Below are positions 9,963 to 21,747 of a stretch of 64,000 bases of DNA, in pieces (position 1 is the stretch's first letter; every line of letters starts with the position of its first letter). This stretch comes from Algiphilus sp. Lineage in GTDB: Bacteria; Pseudomonadota; Gammaproteobacteria; Nevskiales; Nevskiaceae. The DNA is taken from assembly GCF_023145115.1 (NCBI RefSeq), contig NZ_JAGLEJ010000005.1, positions 1 to 64,000 on the forward strand. Direction: 5' to 3'. The notes below the pieces were generated by a model that was not told the origin of the DNA, did no database searches, and saw nothing but the letters and a program-made list of their open reading frames with translations. The position numbers and the translations under genes were made by a program.

Positions 9963-10868
9963 CTAGTTGCCGCCGCCCACGCCCAGGAGACCGCCCAGGA
10001 AGCCGAGCAACTCGGTGACCAGACTCGGGTCGAGCAGCGACTGCACGGCCTGGACGAGACCGCTCGGCTCACCCGCGTCGGGATCGCCGATCAGCAGCGC
10101 CTGCAGCCCTTCGACCAGCTGCCCCTCGGCGAGCAGCCCCTGGACCAGATTGGCGAGGTTGCCGTTGCTCTCGAGCAGATTGGCGAGGATCTGGACGAGG
10201 TTGTCCTGCGACAGGTTGTCGCTGATCGCGGTCAGCGCACCGTCCTCGGTGATCAGCAGATCGACGAGACCGTCCTTGCCGCTGTCCTCGCCCGCGATCA
10301 GGCAGATGGTGCCGAGATTGGCCTGACAGTCGGGGTCGATGGTGCCGTTGATCAGCAGCGACTGGACGAGACCGGTGACCCCTTCCTGCCCGAGCAGCGC
10401 GACCAGACCGTCGCCCTGGTCGGAACCGATCAGCAGGTCGGCCAGGATGTCGGCCAGACCGCCCTCGCCGTCCTCGCCGCCGGTCAGGAGCTCGGTCAGA
10501 CCCGCCTGCAGCTGCCCTTCCATGAGCAGACCGCCGACGAGGCTGGCGAGATTGCCGTCATTCGCGAGCAGCGTCTCGAGCGCGGCCTCGAGATCCGCGG
10601 TGTTGATGTTGTCGGCGATCGGCGCCAGCGCCCCGCCCTCGGCGAGCAGCTCGTCGACGAGACCGTCGCCGCCGGCGGTACCGCCGAGAACGCAGACACC
10701 ACCCAGCGGCACCGAGCAGTTCTCGACGCCCGGGATACCGCCACCACCGCCGCTGCCCGGCGGCGTGCCGGGACCGACGCCGGTGTCATCCTCTCCGCCC
10801 TGCGCGCAGCCGGTGAGAACACCGGCCAGCGCCAGAGCGCCAATCGTGAAGAACTTCCTGTAAGCCAT
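9963..10868 (-). CDS. Lipoprotein with an internal tandem duplication, function unknown
   Basis: This 301-residue acidic protein has a lipoprotein signal peptide ending LTG-Cys21, then a Gly/Pro-rich linker (about 27-47). Two homologous units follow, about residues 51-130 and 181-261, with a period near 130. Each starts with two Cys eight residues apart (Cys51/Cys59 and Cys181/Cys189) and continues with DGLVD-LL, a GNL-LV-GLL-EGQL motif and GL--LL. The pattern repeats short Leu-rich, Gly-capped helices. Residue +2 after the lipid Cys is Ala, so sorting to the outer membrane is expected. It starts 29 bases after ompA and ends before a strong terminator, so it is very likely the second gene of an ompA operon. 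I do not recognise a named family. The paired Cys could form a disulfide in each unit (inference). Confidence 0.85.
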   Translation of the reverse strand: MAYRKFFTIGALALAGVLTGCAQGGEDDTGVGPGTPPGSGGGGGIPGVENCSVPLGGVCVLGGTAGGDGLVDELLAEGGALAPIADNINTADLEAALETLLANDGNLASLVGGLLMEGQLQAGLTELLTGGEDGEGGLADILADLLIGSDQGDGLVALLGQEGVTGLVQSLLINGTIDPDCQANLGTICLIAGEDSGKDGLVDLLITEDGALTAISDNLSQDNLVQILANLLESNGNLANLVQGLLAEGQLVEGLQALLIGDPDAGEPSGLVQAVQSLLDPSLVTELLGFLGGLLGVGGGN

Positions 10869-10897
10869 GTCGATTCCTCCGTGAGCCGAAAGGCTGG

Positions 10898-11968
10898 TTA
10901 GTTAAGGATCCGAATCTCGACGCGACGGTTCTCCTCGCGCCCTTCCTCGGTATCGTTGGTTGCGACCGGCTCGCTCTCGCCGTAGCCGACCGCGGAGACC
11001 TGACCCGCCGGGACACCGTGATCGGCAAGGTACTGCTTGACCGATTCGGCGCGACGCTGCGAGAGCTCCTGGTTGTACTCGTCCGAGCCCAGCGAATCGG
11101 TGTGACCGGCGACCTCGACCTCGAGATCCGGATAGCGGTTGAAGATCTCCACCACCGGATTCAGCAGACGGCGCGCATTGGCGTGCAGGTCGGCCGAATC
11201 GAAAGCGAAGAGCACGCCGTAGAGCTGGATGACGTCGGAAAGCGCGCAGCCCTCGCCGTCGACCCGCGTGCCGGCGGGCGTGCCGGGGCACTTGTCGGCC
11301 TGATCCGGGATGCCGTCACCGTCGGAATCCTCGAGCTCGGCCTCGACCACCTGCACCTCGGGGTCCGGCGCCGGCGGCGGCTCCACCGGCTCGGGCTTGC
11401 CGAACAGCGGAATCTCGATACCCAGCGAAGCCTCGTAGTCCTGGTACTCGTCGGCGAAGGTGTCGTACACATAGCGCACTTCACCGCGCAGCTTGACCGA
11501 ACCCTTCTCGGTCAGCGGGCCGGTCACGAAGCCGAGGCCGGCCGTACCGTAGACATCGAAGCTGTCGTCCTCGCCCACGTCGCGGACATCGTTGTAGTTG
11601 CCGCCGCCGCCGAGCAGCGCATAGGGCGTGAAGCCGGTGCGGTCACCCAGCGCGTAGGTACCGTGCAGTTCGATCGAATGCCGATAGAAATCGGTGAACG
11701 ACGAGATGTCGGTCTCGATGACCTCGGTGCCGAGCGCGATGCCGATACCGAAGCGCGACGGATACTGCCAGCCGTAGACCGCGCGCACGCCGTAGCCCTC
11801 GTCGCCCTCGCCGAGCGGGGTGCGATCCTCGTCGGTGATGGCGTAGGTGCCCATGGTGGAGAAGTAGCTGACGGTCTCGTCGCTGCCGTCGCTCTGTTGC
11901 GCAAACGCGCTGCAGGTCGCGGCCAGCGCCGCACAAGCCGCGGCGCGGCCGAGAAGTTGGATGGTCAT
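10898..11968 (-). CDS. OmpA-family outer membrane protein
   Basis: This 356-residue protein has a signal peptide (about 1-23, ending SAFAQ), then an eight-strand-type barrel (about 28-200). A Pro-rich linker and a calcium-binding thrombospondin type 3 segment follow (DSDGDGIPDQADKCPGTPAG). The C-terminal OmpA peptidoglycan-binding domain includes FDSADLHANARRLL, GHTDSLGSDEYNQELSQRRA and NRRVEIRI. It tethers outer membrane to cell wall. Start 11968 has GGGAG upstream and begins the signal peptide. The lipoprotein gene follows in the same transcript. The 200-base divergent gap to the tolC-like gene holds the promoters of both. Confidence 0.93.
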   Translation of the reverse strand: MTIQLLGRAAACAALAATCSAFAQQSDGSDETVSYFSTMGTYAITDEDRTPLGEGDEGYGVRAVYGWQYPSRFGIGIALGTEVIETDISSFTDFYRHSIELHGTYALGDRTGFTPYALLGGGGNYNDVRDVGEDDSFDVYGTAGLGFVTGPLTEKGSVKLRGEVRYVYDTFADEYQDYEASLGIEIPLFGKPEPVEPPPAPDPEVQVVEAELEDSDGDGIPDQADKCPGTPAGTRVDGEGCALSDVIQLYGVLFAFDSADLHANARRLLNPVVEIFNRYPDLEVEVAGHTDSLGSDEYNQELSQRRAESVKQYLADHGVPAGQVSAVGYGESEPVATNDTEEGREENRRVEIRILN

Positions 11969-12168
11969 TGACACTCTCCCAAGTCGTTTATGAGTGCTGC
12001 CCTGCGCGACAGCAGTCCACCGGTTATTACGGGTGACTAAGGTCATAGTGACACCGGGAGCCGCACTGCACAATACCCCGACCGAACGTTCAGCACGCAC
12101 GGGACCGGTGACCCGGGTACCCGCGGGCAGTTGCTATGCTCCGGGCTGATCGAACGCCGGGCCCCCGA

Positions 12169-13560
12169 ATGCCGCGCCATCTCCTGACAGTGCTGTTGCT
12201 TTCCGTGCCTTTTGCGGCGTCGGCGATGGACCTGGAAACCGTCTACCGGGAGGCGCTGGCGGCCGACCAGCAACTGATGGCGGCGCGGCACGCGCGCGAC
12301 GCCGCGCGCGAGGCGGAGCCCATAGCCCGTGCTGGCCTGCTCCCCCGGATCTCGGCCTCGGCGGCGATCGGCTGCGAGCGGCAGGATCAGACCACCGCCG
12401 AGAGCGGCGGCGCCAACCCGGCGCCGGCACGCGACTGCGCCGAGATCTTCGGTGCCGAGACGGCGCGCACCGAGGAGTACGGGGCGTCGCTGACGCAGCC
12501 GGTCTACGATCGCGGCGCCTGGCTGGCGCTCGACCGTGCCGGGGACAGCGTGCGGCGTGCCGATATCGCCCTCGCGGACAGCGAGCAGGCGCTGCTGCTG
12601 AGGGTGGCGGAGGCCTACTTCGACGTGCTCGCGGCCGACGAGGCGCTGGGTTTCGCGCTCGCCGAGCGCAACGCCGTCACCGAGCAGCGCGCCCTGGCGG
12701 AGCAGCGCTTCGAGGTCGGGCTGTCGGCGATCACCGATGTCCAGGAGGCGCAGGCGCGCTACGACCTCACCATCGCGCGCGCCCTGGAGGCCGAGCAGGC
12801 GCTCTCCAGCGCCCGCGACGCGCTGCAGGAGATCATCGACCAGCGCCCGGCGGCGCTGGCGCGGCCCGGTGACGATTTCGCCACGCCGCCACCCGATCCA
12901 CCCGCCCTCGACCCCTGGATCGAGCGCGCGCGCACCGAGAATCTGGCGCTGCGCATCGCCGCGCTCGACGCCGAGCTCGCGCGGACCGACGTCGCCAGCG
13001 CCCGCGCGCAGCGCTGGCCGAGCCTCACCCTCGAAGGCAACTACGGCCGTAGCGAACAGCCCGGCTTCGTGCTGAGCACCGAGACCCGCAGCGTCGGTCT
13101 CACGCTCGATGTGCCGCTGTTCACCAGCGGGCGGATCAGCGCCGAGGTCGACCGCAATGCAGCCCTGGCCGCGCAGCGCGACGCCCAGCGCGAGGCGGCC
13201 CTGCGCAGCGCGCTCCGGCAGACGCGGAGCGCCTTCCAGGCGGTGCGCAGCAGCCGCGCGCGCGTCGCGGCGCTGGACAAGGCGGTCCTGTCCAACCGCA
13301 CCGCGCTCGAAGCCGCCGAGGCCGGTGTGGAGGTCGGGACACGCACCGCGGTGGATGTGCTCGATGCCCAGCAGGCCCTGTTCGGCGCCCGCAGCGATCT
13401 GTCCCGCGCGCGCTACGACTACATGCTGGCGGTGCTGCGGCTGGAGCGCGCCGCCGGCACGCTGGGTGCCGACGATCTCTCGCGTCTCAACGACGCCCTG
13501 GTGCGCGAGACCCCGCTGCGCGACACCGCGACCATCGAGATCGCGACGCCGGAGCGCTGA
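12169..13560 (+). CDS. TolC-family outer membrane efflux/secretion channel
   Basis: This 463-residue protein has a clean signal peptide (about 1-18, ending AASA) and the two tandem outer-membrane-efflux repeats of TolC, about 25-235 and 255-440, with long Ala/Glu/Arg-rich helices and a GVEVGTRTAVDVLDAQQ motif typical of the second repeat. It would form the trimeric exit duct for RND or ABC pumps and type I secretion. ATG 12169 is preferred to ATG 12136: a TATGCT -10-like hexamer (12135-12140) overlaps the earlier codon and the signal peptide starts at the later one. No pump genes are adjacent, as with stand-alone tolC. It converges on the amidohydrolase with a nine-base gap. Confidence 0.9.
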   Translation: MPRHLLTVLLLSVPFAASAMDLETVYREALAADQQLMAARHARDAAREAEPIARAGLLPRISASAAIGCERQDQTTAESGGANPAPARDCAEIFGAETARTEEYGASLTQPVYDRGAWLALDRAGDSVRRADIALADSEQALLLRVAEAYFDVLAADEALGFALAERNAVTEQRALAEQRFEVGLSAITDVQEAQARYDLTIARALEAEQALSSARDALQEIIDQRPAALARPGDDFATPPPDPPALDPWIERARTENLALRIAALDAELARTDVASARAQRWPSLTLEGNYGRSEQPGFVLSTETRSVGLTLDVPLFTSGRISAEVDRNAALAAQRDAQREAALRSALRQTRSAFQAVRSSRARVAALDKAVLSNRTALEAAEAGVEVGTRTAVDVLDAQQALFGARSDLSRARYDYMLAVLRLERAAGTLGADDLSRLNDALVRETPLRDTATIEIATPER

Positions 13561-13569
13561 CGCCGCGCC

Positions 13570-15486
13570 TCAGGCAGCGCGCGCCATCGCCGGCGCGTTC
13601 GCGGCCGCCGGATCATGGTCGCGGCTGCGCAGGACCTGACCCATGGGCACGCGCTCGAAGTCGGCGCCGAAGTCACCGTCCGCGAACGCGCAGTGGCCGT
13701 TGACGTAGACGCGCCGCACGACGCCCTCGGAACGGTTCACCAGCTGATGGTGGTCGAAGGCCTCCCGCCACACGTAGCGATAGGTGGCTTCCGGCTCCCA
13801 CACCGCGAGCCGCTCCGGATCGACCAGCAGCAGGTCGGCGCGCGCGCCGACCGCGAGCGTGCCCGCGTCGACGCCGAAGAACTCGGCCGGTTCGCTGGTC
13901 AGCCGGCGCACGGCCAGCGCCACGCGGGCGAGCCCGCGCTTCTGCGCGATCTTGAGCATGCGCAGGTTGCCGTCGTAGAAGGCCATGTTGGTGAGATGCG
14001 CACCGCTGTCGTTGAACCCGGGGAGCAGCAGCGGGTTGAACAGGAGATCCTCGACCACCGCCATGTCGCGGTTGGCCGAGATGATCCACCAGCGCAGCGC
14101 GGTGTCGTAGCGGCGCAGCAGGTGGAGCAGGAATTCGGCATCGTCCGGCGCATCCAGGAAGCTCGCGAAGGCCTCGGCCTCGGCCTCGCTGCGGACTCCC
14201 TCGCCACTGCGCTGCCAGGCCACCAGGCGGTCGCGGACGGCCTTCATGGTCTCGCCGTGCCATACCTCGACCGGGCAGTCGTCGATGGTCATGTCGCCGA
14301 GGTCGCGCGAGAGCACGTTGTCGTCGATCTTCAGCCAGTGCTTGATGCGCGCCGGCCCGAAGCCGCGCCGCCCGTGGTACCACATGCGGCGGAAGGCCTT
14401 GACGTACTCCGGATCGTTCAGGATGCGCAGGCGCCCCTCACGATCCTCGAGATCGCACTCGTTGAGGCGGCGGAGCTCCGGGATCTCCTCGGCGATGGGC
14501 GTAATGACGCCGTCGCTCCAGGTCTTGAAGCGCGCCGGCAGCGCCTGGAAGCGGAAATGCCCGCCGATGAAGCGCGAGTTGAGCAGCCGGGAGAGCACCA
14601 GCCCCATGCGCATGATCGAGCGGTTCATGACCAGGTCGATGGCCGCCACCGCGGTCACCTTGAGCGGGCGGCCGAACAGACGCCCGGAGGTCAGCAGGAA
14701 GTTGCGCAGGATGCCGACCTTGCTGTCCTTGGGCGGCGTGGCCTGCCACACGCGCCCCCAGCGCCGCACCACGTGGGTCAGGCGCTTGAGCTCGCCGAAG
14801 GGCGCGAACTGCGTGGGAATCTGCTTGCGCACATTGGGCTGGTTGGCCAGATAGTGGAACGGCAGCGCGTCGGTGGAGAAGCCGACATAGCCCTCGCGCA
14901 TGCCCTTCTCCAGCAGCGACTCCATGCGCGCGAGCTCGTCCGGGGTGGGGTCCCTGCTGACCGAATCCTGCAGCCCCATCACCTCGATACGCAGCATCGA
15001 ATGCGGGATCATGGCGGCGACATTGGGCCCCAGCGGCATGCGGTCGAAATGGTCGAGATAGGCGCCGGAATCCTGCCAGTCGGCCGCATCCGCCACCTTG
15101 CGCAGCACATGCTTGGGCACGTTCTCGACACGCGCGAAGCAATCCACCACCGGATCGGCATCCCCCCGGCGCTGGTTACCGAAGGCGAGACCCAGCGAGC
15201 AGTTCGACATCACGACCGTGGTACTGCCGTGACGCAGCGCCTCGGGCAGACCCGGCGCGAGCTCGACCTCGAGATCGAAATGGGTGTGGATATCGAGCAG
15301 CCCCGGCATCAGCCACTGGCCATGGGCATCGACTTCCTCCCGGCCGCGGCCGACATCACCGCCGACAGCGGCGATCCTGCCCTCGTGGACGGCGACGTCC
15401 GTCTGCATCGGGGCGCCGCCGAGCCCGTCGAAGACGGTGGCGCCGCGGATGACGGTGTCGAACTGCGCGCGATCGCTTCCGTCCAT
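13570..15486 (-). CDS. N-acyl-D-amino-acid deacylase-like amidohydrolase
   Basis: This 638-residue protein is a metal-dependent amidohydrolase of the D-aminoacylase group, which removes acyl groups from N-acyl-D-amino acids. It opens with the small beta-sandwich (DTVIRGATVFDGLGG), then the metal motif PGLLDIHTHFDLE. Near the C-terminus are GFNDSGAHLTNMAFYDGN and a second beta-sandwich segment with LAVGARADLLLVDPE. The middle contains a large Arg-rich insertion of about 150 residues not needed by the catalytic fold. Substrate and even hydrolytic activity remain untested, since this branch has few characterised members. It lies 96 bases downstream of the Nudix-ThiE gene on the same strand. Confidence 0.82.
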   Translation of the reverse strand: MDGSDRAQFDTVIRGATVFDGLGGAPMQTDVAVHEGRIAAVGGDVGRGREEVDAHGQWLMPGLLDIHTHFDLEVELAPGLPEALRHGSTTVVMSNCSLGLAFGNQRRGDADPVVDCFARVENVPKHVLRKVADAADWQDSGAYLDHFDRMPLGPNVAAMIPHSMLRIEVMGLQDSVSRDPTPDELARMESLLEKGMREGYVGFSTDALPFHYLANQPNVRKQIPTQFAPFGELKRLTHVVRRWGRVWQATPPKDSKVGILRNFLLTSGRLFGRPLKVTAVAAIDLVMNRSIMRMGLVLSRLLNSRFIGGHFRFQALPARFKTWSDGVITPIAEEIPELRRLNECDLEDREGRLRILNDPEYVKAFRRMWYHGRRGFGPARIKHWLKIDDNVLSRDLGDMTIDDCPVEVWHGETMKAVRDRLVAWQRSGEGVRSEAEAEAFASFLDAPDDAEFLLHLLRRYDTALRWWIISANRDMAVVEDLLFNPLLLPGFNDSGAHLTNMAFYDGNLRMLKIAQKRGLARVALAVRRLTSEPAEFFGVDAGTLAVGARADLLLVDPERLAVWEPEATYRYVWREAFDHHQLVNRSEGVVRRVYVNGHCAFADGDFGADFERVPMGQVLRSRDHDPAAANAPAMARAA

Positions 15487-15582
15487 GGTCTCCTGCCTGA
15501 TCGAGAATCGATTGCGGGACCATAACCGCTACCGACCAACCCGACACTCGTTGTTTTGCAGGAGTGTGATGACCCGGGTCGA

Positions 15583-16503
15583 TCAGCCGGCCGGCGCCGC
15601 CGGCCAGAACGCACCGATGCCGGCCACCCCCTGCCCCCCGTGGTGCCGTGCGGTGGCCGCCATGGCCGGCGTCATGCCGCCGATGGCGTAGACCGGCACC
15701 GCCGCCGATGCGGCGATCGCCGCGAAGCCGGCCCAGTCCAGGGGCCGGGCATCGGGATGACTCGCCGTCCGCGCCACCGGCCCCAGCACCACGGCCTCGG
15801 CGCCGCAGGCTTCGGCCGCGCGGAGCTCGGCGGCATCGTGAATCGAGACCAGCAACGGCGGATCGGTGGGGCGCGCCACCCCGCCGCGGTCCTGCAGCGC
15901 CGCGCCGTTCAGGTGCAGCCGGCAGCCGAGCCGGTCGGCCAGCGCCGGGTCGCGATCGACCACCAGGCGCCCGCCGCCTATCGAGGCGCAGACCACGCCG
16001 GCGAGCGCCGCGTACTCGCCGTCCGACAGGGTCGGCAGACGCAGCCGGAGCAGGCAGCCGGCCGGCAGCGCCTCGAGGCCCGCCAGCACGGCGGGCGGCG
16101 TCAGCTCGGGCGGCGTGATGGCGTAGCACGCCGGCAGACGCAGCGCGGTGACGATGGGAGCGTCAGCGGGCAGCAGCGGCCACCCGTGCATCGCCTGCGG
16201 CGCCACCCAGGACAGGCGCTGCCCCTCGCGGGGACGCGGCGTGCCCTGCCAGGTGGCGACCTCGAAGACATCGAGGGCCACCGTGAATTCGGGATAGGCG
16301 TGCCGCAGCCGGATCAGCGGCGCGGCATCGGTGACGGTGATGCCGAGCTCCTCGTCGAGCTCCCGGCGCAGGGCGTCCAGCGCGGTCTCGCCGGCTTCGA
16401 GCTTGCCGCCGGGCAGCTCCCACATGCCCGCATAGGGCTTGCCGGGCGCGCGCTCGGCCAGCAGCACCTCGCCGCGCCCGTTGCGCAGCGCGGCCGCAGC
16501 CAC
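15583..16503 (-). CDS. Nudix hydrolase (MutT-type) fused to a ThiE/TenI-like domain
   Basis: The product is about 306 residues. Residues 1-130 form a MutT-type Nudix domain that would hydrolyse oxidised nucleotides such as 8-oxo-dGTP; the Nudix box GGKLEAGETALDALRRELDEELG is intact. Residues about 135-300 resemble the thiamine-phosphate synthase/TenI barrel, with VLGPVARTASHP and VPVYAIGGMTP, but lack the full catalytic set of ThiE, so the activity is uncertain. No ATG is available. GTG at 16503 is the best start, though CTG at 16509 would restore the first beta strand. It follows argJ by 22 bases, an arrangement seen in many gammaproteobacteria after secA and argJ. Confidence 0.85.
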   Translation of the reverse strand: MAAAALRNGRGEVLLAERAPGKPYAGMWELPGGKLEAGETALDALRRELDEELGITVTDAAPLIRLRHAYPEFTVALDVFEVATWQGTPRPREGQRLSWVAPQAMHGWPLLPADAPIVTALRLPACYAITPPELTPPAVLAGLEALPAGCLLRLRLPTLSDGEYAALAGVVCASIGGGRLVVDRDPALADRLGCRLHLNGAALQDRGGVARPTDPPLLVSIHDAAELRAAEACGAEAVVLGPVARTASHPDARPLDWAGFAAIAASAAVPVYAIGGMTPAMAATARHHGGQGVAGIGAFWPAAPAG

Positions 16504-16525
16504 CGGCAGCTCGCGGGCCTCGCCC

Positions 16526-17737
16526 TCAGCTGCGGTATTCGGCGTTGATGCGCACGTAGTCGTAGGAGAAGTCACAGGTGTAGACCTCCGCCGCGGTCCG
16601 ACCGCGGCCGAGCTGGATGCGCACCGTGAATTCGGCGCGCGCGAAGACCGCGCTGCCGGCGGCCTCGCTGTAGTCGGGATGCGGTTCGCCGGCGGCCACC
16701 AGTGGCACGTCGTCGATCGCGATGGTGACGCGCGAGAGATCGAGGGCATCGACCGGCGCGCGCCCCACCGCCGCCAGGATGCGGCCCCAGTTGGCATCGC
16801 CGGCGAAGGCCGCCGTCTTGAACAGCGGAGAATGGGCCAGCGTATAGGCCACGCGACGCGCCTCGTCGCGATCACGCGCCTGCTCGACGCGCACGGTGAT
16901 GAAGCGCGTGGCGCCCTCGCCATCGCGCACCACCGCCTGCGCGAGCGTGCCGCACACGGCCTGGAGCGCCGCCAGGAAGCGCGCATAGTCGTCGCTGTCG
17001 GGCGCCAGCGCGGGCGCGCCGGAGGCACCGGTCGCCATCAGGACGAGGCTGTCGTTGGTGGAGGTATCGCCGTCCACCGTGATGGCGTTGAAGCTGTCCG
17101 CCGCTGCCTCCGCGAGCGCGCGCTGCAGGGTCGAGCGCGATACCGCCGCGTCGGTGGCGACGAAGGCGAGCATGGTCGCCATGTCCGGGCAGATCATGCC
17201 CGCGCCCTTGGCGATGCCGGTGATGGTCACGGTCCTGCCGCCGATCTCGAGCTGCCGGCTGCAGCCCTTGGGGACAGTGTCCGTGGTCATGATGGCGCGC
17301 GCGGCCGCCAGCCAGCCATCTGCACGCAGATTGCCTGCCGCCCGCGGCACCGCCGAGCTGATGCGCGCGACCGGCAGTGCCTCTCCGATGACGCCGGTGG
17401 AGAACGGCAGCACCATGCCCTCGAGCTGGGTCTCGGCGGCGGCCGCGCACTGGCGGGCGGCGTCCAGGCCGGCGGCGCCGGTGCCGGCATTGGCATTGCC
17501 GGCGTTGATCAGGAGCCCGTGCACGGCGGTGCGCTCGGCCAGCCGCTGCCGGCAAAGCGTCACCGGCGCCGCGCAGAAGGCATTGCGCGTGAACAGCGCG
17601 GCGACGCTGGTACCGGCATCGCAGGCCAGCAGCAGGAGATCGTCGCGGTCGGGGGCGCGCACGCCGGCGGCAGCGGTTCCCAGCCGGATACCGCCGACCG
17701 GCAGCAGCGGGCCCGGCTCGGTGAGATTGACCGCCAT
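16526..17737 (-). CDS. argJ: Bifunctional ornithine acetyltransferase / N-acetylglutamate synthase
   Basis: ArgJ recycles the acetyl group in arginine synthesis by moving it from N-acetylornithine to glutamate. The 403-residue precursor cleaves itself before the nucleophilic threonine, here Thr188 in the conserved KGAGMICPDMATMLAF. Other family motifs are NAGNANAGTG, TVDGDTSTNDS and GDANWGRI. Whether it also uses acetyl-CoA, the bifunctional form, cannot be told from sequence. It starts five bases after the secA stop and leads into the Nudix gene, so secA-argJ-Nudix are probably cotranscribed. Confidence 0.96.
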   Translation of the reverse strand: MAVNLTEPGPLLPVGGIRLGTAAAGVRAPDRDDLLLLACDAGTSVAALFTRNAFCAAPVTLCRQRLAERTAVHGLLINAGNANAGTGAAGLDAARQCAAAAETQLEGMVLPFSTGVIGEALPVARISSAVPRAAGNLRADGWLAAARAIMTTDTVPKGCSRQLEIGGRTVTITGIAKGAGMICPDMATMLAFVATDAAVSRSTLQRALAEAAADSFNAITVDGDTSTNDSLVLMATGASGAPALAPDSDDYARFLAALQAVCGTLAQAVVRDGEGATRFITVRVEQARDRDEARRVAYTLAHSPLFKTAAFAGDANWGRILAAVGRAPVDALDLSRVTIAIDDVPLVAAGEPHPDYSEAAGSAVFARAEFTVRIQLGRGRTAAEVYTCDFSYDYVRINAEYRS

Positions 17738-17742
17738 GCGCG

Positions 17743-20559
<2,817 letters not shown>

Positions 20560-20797
20560 CGATACTCGCGGGCTTGAGACGGAGGCACGCCGCCTGCGGG
20601 CCGGGCGCCCGGCGGGGACGTCAATCGCACATTATGCCGGCTGCCGACCGAGCGCATCCGTCAGCGGCCGGACCGCGGCGCACCGCGGTGCTGCATGGCA
20701 GCATCGCTGCGGCGTGCGGAACGGGAAAACGGGCGGAACGCGGGGCTCCGAGCGAACCGGTTCGGTACCGCCGGTGGTACCGACTGGCGGAGCGCGA
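20560..20797. other. Intergenic region upstream of secA
   Basis: No credible gene or secM-type peptide is seen. On the minus strand a CATAAT -10-like hexamer lies about 70 bases before the secA start, without a convincing -35. Short GC-rich inverted repeats are present (GGTACC flanking a GCCGGT core, and CCGGGCGCCCGG in the leader). Confidence 0.4.
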
Positions 20798-21727
20798 TCA
20801 GCGCGCGGCGCGCACGTAGCGCACCGGATCGACCGTGCGCCCGTCCTGCCATACCTCGAAGTGCAGGTGCGGCCCTGTGGCACGGCCGGAATCGCCGACT
20901 TCGGCGATGACCTGCCCGCGCGTCACGCGCTCGCCGGCGCGCACCAGCAGCTTGCTGTTGTGCCCGTAGCGCGTGATGTAGCCGTTGCCGTGGTTGATCT
21001 CGACCATGTGCCCGTAGCCGGGCCGGTCACCGGCGACCTCGACGATGCCGGAACCGACCGCGGTGACATCGGTACCGGTGCGCGCAGCGAAGTCGAGTCC
21101 GTAGTGCGCGGCCGGACGCCCGGTGAACGGATCGGTGCGACGCCCGTAGCCCGAGGAGATGTATCCGCTCGCCACCGGGCGCCCCTCGGGGCGCGACGCG
21201 TCGCGCACGTGCGAATCCACGAGCATGTCCTCGAGCACGCTCAGCTGGCGCGAACGGCTCCGCACGCGCGCCTCGAGCGAATCGAGCTCGTCGGCGAGCG
21301 CGGCCAGCTCGGGGGTGTCGCCCTGCTCGGTCAGCGGACCGCCGACGGCGGGCGATTCGCCGAAGTTGAACTCGCCGTCCTCGAGGTCGGCGAGGCGGGT
21401 CATGCGCTCGCCGGCGGCATCCAGACGGGCGACATGAGCCTGCAGCGTGGCGATGCGACGCGCGAATGCGGTCGATTCGTCGTGGATGCGCTCGCGCAGG
21501 GCCGCGATCTCCTGGCGCTGGTCGGTGTTGTCGACCCCCCAGAGATCCACCACTTCCACGCGCTGCGGGACCATCAGGTCGTGCAGCTTCCAGCCACCGG
21601 CGATCAACAGCGCCATCGTCAGGAAGGCACCGGCACCGCCGAGGACGGCCAGCGCACGCACGCGCACCCGCCGCAGATCGAAGCGGCGCGACGTACCTCG
21701 TCGATGGTCTACGATGATGATCTGCAT
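20798..21727 (-). CDS. M23-family (LytM-like) peptidoglycan peptidase
   Basis: This 309-residue protein has a single membrane anchor (about 27-47), a periplasmic coiled coil (about 70-180), and a C-terminal LytM/M23 domain. The zinc ligands are visible as HYGLDFAA and GPHLHFEV, with YGHNSKLLV between, so the enzyme looks catalytically complete. It would cut peptide cross-links in murein, or regulate amidases. Location between lpxC/dciA and secA is a conserved order in gammaproteobacteria. Its start lies only 20 bases from the divergent dciA start, so promoters of each must overlap the other gene. Confidence 0.9.
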   Translation of the reverse strand: MQIIIVDHRRGTSRRFDLRRVRVRALAVLGGAGAFLTMALLIAGGWKLHDLMVPQRVEVVDLWGVDNTDQRQEIAALRERIHDESTAFARRIATLQAHVARLDAAGERMTRLADLEDGEFNFGESPAVGGPLTEQGDTPELAALADELDSLEARVRSRSRQLSVLEDMLVDSHVRDASRPEGRPVASGYISSGYGRRTDPFTGRPAAHYGLDFAARTGTDVTAVGSGIVEVAGDRPGYGHMVEINHGNGYITRYGHNSKLLVRAGERVTRGQVIAEVGDSGRATGPHLHFEVWQDGRTVDPVRYVRAAR

Positions 21728-21747
21728 CCGTCCGGTTCTCTCAACTG

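Noticed and set aside
20560..20797. secM-like arrest peptide gene before secA
   Set aside because: No short ORF with a signal peptide or an arrest motif is present in the gap.
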